Shown piece after piece: positions 58,206 to 64,000 of a DNA stretch of 64,000 nt (its first letter is position 1; each line of letters starts with the position of its first letter). Both the position numbers and the translations under genes were made by a program. The stretch is from NCBI GenBank assembly GCA_034359265.1, contig CP136890.1, forward strand, positions 70,495,501-70,559,500. The letters run 5' to 3'. The notes beneath the pieces are model-generated. The model was given only the letters and a program-made list of their open reading frames with translations, searched no databases and was not told the origin of the DNA. Source of the DNA: Canna indica (lineage: Eukaryota; Streptophyta; Magnoliopsida; Zingiberales; Cannaceae).

Positions 58206-58376
58206 CTATGGAGTCCCTCCTATGAGTAAACCTAAGTGTACTAACATTGAACCTAGTATAATTTATACTGAACCTAAAGTAAAAGTGAACCTATGTTGCA
58301 AACGAATGAACCTAGCATTTTCACTTCAAGTTCAATATTAAAAAATCTAGGTTCACTCGTAGGAGGGGCTCCGTAG
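58206..58376. mobile_element. MITE-like element with 29-bp inverted ends
   Basis: CTATGGAGTCCCTCCTATGA (from 58206, continuing to 58234) pairs with the complement of 58348-58376 with four changes in 29. Between them GAACCTA is repeated several times. No clear target duplication was found, so the edges may be off by some bases. Directly right is a 21-base perfect palindrome (58381-58401). Confidence 0.65.
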
Positions 58377-58401
58377 AGTTCTATGGAGCCCGGCTCCATA
58401 G

Positions 58402-59890
58402 CAGTTTTTTTCACTTGCCTGTGGCTGTTCAATAATTTCCTCCATGCCTGCTATCGCCTATTCTTCTTCTTTTCCCTTGTTCTTTATAGTTTACGATGAC
58501 TGCCCGTGTTTAAAGCAATTAATGAATAGCTTATTGTACGACAAAATACGCAACCTGGTTGACTGGACAACCAGGACGTCGATGCCTGTTTCTGATCACT
58601 GATCAGCCTGGTTAGAAACTGGGAAATAAGTCAAAGTTTCACCACATTTATTCGTCTGCCCCATTCATAGATATTCATATTAATTAAGTTTATGTTGAGT
58701 TTGACTAGTGAAATTACTGAATTATATTTAGTTTTCAGACACTTAAATAGTTAAGGTTGTATTTCACGGGACCTTATTACCTTCTCCACCGTTGATTAAG
58801 AAAATACAGAAGTTATCAACTGTACATCAAGTGGATTGAGATGTAGTTCAAATCAATTAGTCAAATCATATATTTATTAGAAAAATTATACCTTGTTCAA
58901 TGATAAAAAAAATTTGATCCAATTGACAGGTCTGAGTATTTTACATTTTTAAATATTTTAATTTTAATAAAATTTATTTTTTGTTTTAAAATCATGAATT
59001 TTATGATAATGAGTTGATAGGTCTGATCTGAATTTTATAACTACCAAAAATACTTAGACAAGGTGCTTTTCACATATTTACCTTTTTTATATACAAAAAC
59101 ATATATTTAATCTTGCAAAGTATTATTATATATTTTTTACGTATATAAAAATTTTGTAGCCCGTGATAACATTATTAGATACATGTTGTTCAAAAGTAAG
59201 AACATAAGATTTTCAAAATTTATATTAATTTTTTAATAAATCATTTAGATATTTGATGATGATATTATTACTAGATAGATTTTAATATATCATATGCTTA
59301 AGTCTACTATCATATAAGGATATCCTTATATTTTTTTATGATCAAAATATACTCGGCAACACAATTAGTGAGATTGATTGGTCAGATGCTATGCATATTA
59401 TTGAAATTTTAGAACATTTAATGAAACTACCAAGGAACTTTTCGTGTTTATTATCACACTTTGAAATTTAACTCTTACCCATATAGTTCATATTAGTAGA
59501 ATATTTGCTTTATATAGAAATTATCCTTTGTACGTAGAAATAATTTTTTTTAATAAAAAGTAAATTTAAAAATATTGGTCAGATTTATCTATTTTAATTT
59601 TGTTTAGTAATATATTTAAATCCTAAAATAAAAATTTATGATTTAAATATATATTGTTAGATAATTATTATAAAAATATAAAATTTGATACAAATATTGA
59701 AAAAAAAATCTAAAATTTCAAATTTATTGTCTCATATATATATATTTTTTTATGAATCAAATTTTGGTGATGCACATAAATCAAACATCTTCTTCATCTA
59801 GATTATTCGCCAAAGGCGAATGTAGGCTTAATACTCAATATGCTCGTAAGGTAAAGTTTATCAAAATCTGCATCGACTAATTTAAACGAA
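58402..59890. other. AT-rich intergenic DNA
   Basis: No gene or clear repeat is seen. Very AT-rich from 58870. Confidence 0.5.
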
Positions 59891-60132
59891 GGGATAATAT
59901 ATAATTTAGTCCCTAAAAAAAACTCGATCAATGTGGTTCCTCTAAAACATGATCAACTCGAGCAAAATAGTCTCTGACCCAAGCAAAATAGTCGGGTTGA
60001 CTCGGGCAAAAAAGTATCTAAATCGGGCTATTTTGCTTGAGTCATATTTTAGAGGGATACATTGATCGAATTTTTTTAGGAATCACTATAAAAACTCGGT
60101 TATATTAGATGTACCAAATTGTACGTTATCCC
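59891..60132. mobile_element. MITE-like element, 242 bp, with 9-bp target duplication
   Basis: Ends GGGATAATATATAATTTAGT and the complement of ACCAAATTGTACGTTATCCC form the terminal repeat. Inner inverted repeats continue (CTCGATCAATGTGG with its diverged complement near 60060; GAGCAAAATAG with CTATTTTGCTTG). The flanks are TTAAACGAA (59882-59890) and TTAAATGAA (60133-60141). The 9-bp duplication suggests a Mutator-type MITE. Confidence 0.78.
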
Positions 60133-62640
60133 TTAAATGAATTGGCTCTTTTTTTTCTTGATCACGATTATAGAGATAAAATTTTAAATAATAATGATCT
60201 TTTACCATGGTGGAAATGGTAAGAAAAAGTTTATCATGTGATTTCTATCATGACACGTGATATACTAACTGTGTATGTGTTTACAATAGCCTCTGGGTCT
60301 TGTTTTAGTGCAGGGAATAAAATTTCAGATGAAATGGGCGAATGAGTTCAAAAATTGTTGAAATGTTCATTTGTTTAAAATGCTGATTAGATGCTGAAGA
60401 CAAATTACAAGTTAAAAGAGGGCATGATACTTCATCATCAAGAGAGGAGGAATCTCAAGCAAATGAAGCTGGTTGAAATACATGTTAAAGCTACATTGAT
60501 TAAAAGTGTAAAAAGAATTAAGTAGATTTGAGCATTCTATATTTTAATTAAATTATATATGATACTAGGCAACACTTTTAATGTGCGGTCTATATTAATA
60601 ATTTTTTAAAAAATTATAAAAAGATCTACGTAGATCTTATTCTTAATTGAATTATAGAAGATACGTATACCGCCTTTTTCTAGTGCAGTCTATTAGAAAA
60701 ATTATAAAAAATATTATCTTATAAATATGTGATTGTTTTGCATTCGAGATAAATAAAATTTTGATATATAATTATTTAAATTTATAATTTCATTTTTTAA
60801 ATATTCTATTTAATTAAAAATTATAAATAGTTAGTAAATATATTTAAAATATATAACAGTTAGTATAGTATAACAGTTAAAACCTTAAGTTTCTAAGAGG
60901 ATTAAGGTTTGAACACTAAGAATTAATAATTTTTGAAACTAATATTATATTATTAACATTTATTTGGGTTGGCCCGAGTCCCAAGGGACTGCCTCGTGCC
61001 GGGCTACGCCGCTCCCTTCAGCCTGATGGGAAATGGGCCAATCTAGGCTGGCCCGAGTACAATTGATTATCATCTTTAGTCAACATATTCAATTGCCATT
61101 AATTTATTTTCTTTTATTGTCATTTTTATAAATGAATAACCTTCGTTACTTTTCTCCTTTTCTCCTTTCAATAATAATGTTATTATACACATTGATCCAT
61201 AAGAAATCGTTTTTTTTTTTCACAAAGAAAGATGAAACTATTACTTATTAAATTCAACCAACCTAGATTATATAATGTCACGTTAAAAGATAAAGTTAGT
61301 CTCAAAGGACGACGAATGGGAATCCAAATTGTGGATTTCTTCTTAGTTTGATTTGTTGTCTAATGACTAGCTTCGTTACATTCCTTAACAACAAAATGAA
61401 TAACAAATTATTATAATATGATAATAACTTTCTAATTTTTAATACAATGTTGAGAATTTTCTGAAGCGTTTGTTTGTCATGCTTGAGCACATCTACCAAG
61501 AATTTGTGAGTGTGATTCGAAGATGACATTGCACAATTGACTTTGAAGTGCAAAATTAATAGCATACTGGACAATAGTGATTTCATAGTGTAAAATAAAA
61601 AGACTATTATAGAAAATAGATTCCATATGGATACACTCACTTAATTTATTGCTAACTTTACTATCATTTATATACAATTCATTAACTTTTTTTGTCCTCT
61701 AACTTTTGGAATGCAAAATAGTTGGAAGAAAACAATATTATTTTATTTACGAGATATTTTTATCATTTTTGGCATGCCAAAGGAATGAGATGGCGCTAAC
61801 AATAATAGGCTTCATAAAACAATTTTGTTGGAAAATAAATAAAAAAAGGAGCCAAAACCCCTAATGCAATTTTGTTATGAGTTTTGTCCACACGTAGTTT
61901 TCAAAAATTTAAGCATTTTTGTCAATGCAATGGGTGAAAATCAGGAAAATACTAGACTGAATTGGTATACTAGTCAAGACATAGTCAATTAATTTTTTTC
62001 AATTTATTTGATATTGTATTCGTTATACGTCTGTAAAGTTGATTCGTTTAACCTTCCGTGTGTGAAAGTGATTTTAGATGAATATTTATTCAATTTTGTA
62101 CTTGATTATACTTCTAACTCTCATTCTAGAAATAAAATTCGTTATCTTTTGACAAAAAAAAAATAGAGTCAATAAATACCACTTTATTAATTTAGAAGGA
62201 TAAATTACAAGCTTTGCATTAAGAGGGTGTCATGTGTTTTGAGTTAGAAGCTCTTTTTGAAGCTATCATAACACCAAAGTATTTGAAGAGAAATAATTCT
62301 TGCTTCATATTTAGAGTAGTGCAAACATGATTAATAGTGTTCCTATTGGTGTTCCTAGGGATGAAAAAACACTTGAAAGTCGGAAGTATCTACCGGAAGA
62401 TATGTGAATATAAACGTGAATTATTTATATTCATTAAAGATTTTGTTGATGACCTCATTTCTCGACCAATATCTTTTACATTTGAAATGGGTAAATGGTT
62501 ACTATTTATAGTTTTATTAAGAGGATCAGTATGTTTAAACAACAATAATGAAAAGGAAAGAGGAGAAGAGATCCATTTGTTATGATACGATGAGATTTAA
62601 AAAATTAAAAGGTTCTTAATTATTAATCAAAGAAGCAAAA
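60133..62640. other. AT-rich intergenic DNA with one GC-rich patch
   Basis: No gene was recognised. 60960-61060 is a GC-rich patch (GGTTGGCCCGAGTCCC, GTGCCGGGCTACGCCG, GGCTGGCCCGAG) that looks like a dispersed GGCCCG repeat. Open frames at 61302-61677 and 62337-62585 have no known features. The second adjoins LINE-derived DNA and may be a further decayed part of it. Confidence 0.4.
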
Positions 62641-62649
62641 CTAGCTATT

Positions 62650-62990
62650 GATATAGAGCTGATCTAACCAATCAACGGAGGTGAAAATTTACAAGCTTGT
62701 ATAACATGGATAATAGCATCCCAGGATAATATATCATAGGTTTTTTCTAGATCAATTTTGATAAAAATGCATGAGGACTTTTTCTTAGAATCGATCATAC
62801 ATGAAGTGTGTAATTTCTTATGTAATAAGAATATTAACACTACAATTAGTAAAAGCTTATTATTTTTGAAAAATAAGAGTGAACATACAAGATTTAACTC
62901 TATTTGTAATAATTTGTGCCATGATACAATAGGATAAGTTGCATAGAACTATGGGTATGAAATCCTTCAAGTGAGCATAGTTTGATCTCA
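62650..62990 (-). pseudogene. LINE reverse transcriptase fragment, minus strand
   Basis: Read downward from about 62960: MAQIITNRVKSCM-like, LLHKKLHTSCM, KKKSSCIFIKIDLEKTYD and LSWDAIIHVIQACKFSP (about 62670). FIKIDLEKTYD is the first catalytic RT box of plant L1 elements. Several frame breaks occur. The extent to the left is unclear. Confidence 0.68.
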
Positions 62991-63471
62991 ATCATAAGGC
63001 AAAATAGTATAGTCATAAAAAATAGAGTAAATATCCCAAAAAAAATGAACTTTGGATATTTTCTCATTTTTAGTATTAATTTTTTTCGTTAGAAAGAAAA
63101 TACACGAACTATCATTTCGTTACCCCGTTTGGCACGCACCGTAATTTTTGACTATTTTTGCTAACGTGTCACTTAACGATGACGACGTGACAAGTTACTA
63201 TGCCATGTGGCCTATATATATTACAATTTTGCCCTTAGACCTATGTGAAGCGGTAAGGGATAAATTTATAATTTATCATTCTCACCCCATCGCTGCACAA
63301 TGTTGTCTCTTCCCATGGCTTCTCGTCCTTGAGTGCCCACAGGAACGGCACCCACACAGCCTTCAAGATGAGCTTGCAGCTCGGTGATCTTCTCCAGCAG
63401 GGTCTCTACCTCAACCCCGCTGCCGCCGCCGCCATGGGGTCCAAGCACATGCCTTGCACCATCATCAACAA
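62991..63471. other. unassigned DNA, GC-rich gene-like patch at 63265-63471
   Basis: 63000-63260 is AT-rich DNA with TGCCATGTGGCC and GTCACTTAACGATGACGACG pieces typical of dispersed repeats. 63265-63471 is GC-rich and open on both strands (plus: MSLQLGDLLQQGLYLNP then AAAAAMGSKHMPCTIINN, from 63369; minus: VETLLEKITELQAHLEG). CACTA-3 cuts it at 63472. It may be the broken start of a captured or host gene; I do not recognise it. Confidence 0.35.
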
Positions 63472-64000
63472 CACTACTAGAAATATGGTCTTCAGCAACG
63501 GCCGCTCAAGCCGTTGCTATTTGCAACGGCATTCATACGGCCGCTCGAGCCGTTGCAGATATGAGGTATCTGCAACGGCTTTCTAACGGACGAGTGAGCC
63601 GTTGCTGTTGCTGATGATGTTAATTATCAGCAACGGCTTTCTAACGGACAAGTGAGCCGTTGCTGATGATAACTTATTAGCAACGGCTTTCTAACGGACG
63701 AGTGAGCCGTTGCTGATGATGTTAATTATCAGCAACGGCTTTCTAACGGACAAGTTAGCCGTTGCTGATGATAACTTATTAGCAACGGCTTTCTAACGGG
63801 CGAGTGAGCCGTTGCTGATAAGTTTATATAGGGCACGCAGTCGCGCCCGACCCTTCTTCCTCTCGCTGCTGCCGCTGCCGCTCTCGTCTCCCCCCAACGC
63901 GCTTCCCCTTCCCTGCTTCTTTCCTTCTATTTCTTCTTCCTCTCGCCCTAATCCACCCAACTGTGTCAGAGCACTTGCGGAAGAGCTTTGGCGAGAGAGA
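63472..64000 (+). mobile_element. CACTA-3: left end of a CACTA transposon, continues beyond the window
   Basis: It starts CACTACTAGAAATATGGTCT (63472), with CAA as the three bases before. Seven well-kept hairpins follow, then the GC-rich leader (GGGCACGCAGTCGCGCCCGACC, from 63828). The order is that of CACTA-2 (36331), with fewer decayed repeats, so it may be the youngest copy here. Genes, if any, lie to the right of the window. Confidence 0.88.
63494..63816. repeat. CACTA-3 subterminal hairpins
   Basis: Five units of 34 bp, GCAACGGCTTTCTAACGG then an ACGAGTG-like spacer and AGCCGTTGC, start at about 63572, 63631, 63682, 63733 and 63782. Two related units precede them (63496, 63522). Arms of 9 bp are perfectly paired. 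Spacers between units are TGATGATGTTAATTATCA or TGATGATAACTTATTA. Confidence 0.85.

Noticed and set aside
61302..61677. Minus-strand open frame of 112 codons
   Set aside because: AT-rich, with no motif, plausible start context or neighbours; likely chance.

Overview
The window is nuclear DNA of a flowering plant. It has one intron-rich plant gene with a GC-rich first exon and AT-rich introns, surrounded by nested plant transposons. The 5'-to-3' GC fall along that gene fits a monocot; the species cannot be named from the sequence. Nearly all the rest is mobile DNA.

Layout: (1) 1-4617, Ty1/copia element. The window opens at the primer-binding site; a gag with three stops and a protease survive, integrase/RT/RNase H are missing and a related LTR-like piece fills the gap, followed by polypurine tract and 3' LTR. 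(2) 4618-6410, truncated LINE RT with zf-RVT tail. (3) 6410-7640, non-coding AACCG-rich repeats. (4) 7640-15265, decayed Ty3/gypsy element of the Tat type (two RNase H domains), split at its second RNase H by CACTA-1 (11019-14591, target duplication TTT). (5) 15266-16996, a reversed copia scrap and a LINE scrap. (6) 16997 to about 42450, a large broken CACTA element (CACTA-A) with a TNP2-type transposase (19522-23098) and a Transposase_24-type second gene (33598 to about 42450). It is interrupted by a Tekay-like chromovirus on the minus strand (23463-32997, duplication TCAAT) and by CACTA-2 (36331-40886, duplication AAT). (7) 42945-52921, a non-coding LTR element with 2.7-kb LTRs and no gag-pol (a LARD). 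(8) 54261-57480, the only apparently intact host gene: a seven-exon, 420-residue twin-LOV (PAS/LOV) protein. (9) 57481-64000, AT-rich intergenic DNA with two MITE-like elements, a minus-strand LINE scrap and the left end of CACTA-3 (63472 onward).

Most striking pattern: the chromovirus LTRs carry about seven tandem hairpins, and the LARD carries four tandem 79-bp units with two hairpins each. On the presumed RNA strand of both elements the hairpins share the apical loop AGGGCCTTC, while the stems differ and change in compensating pairs. The loop is nearly self-complementary, which suggests a retroviral-type dimerisation or packaging signal used by both. That function is inference; the repeats and pairings are visible in the sequence.

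None of the transposon genes looks functional as it stands. CACTA-1, -2 and -3 are one family, and CACTA-1 and -2 are different internal-deletion derivatives, so a full-length relative elsewhere probably mobilised them.
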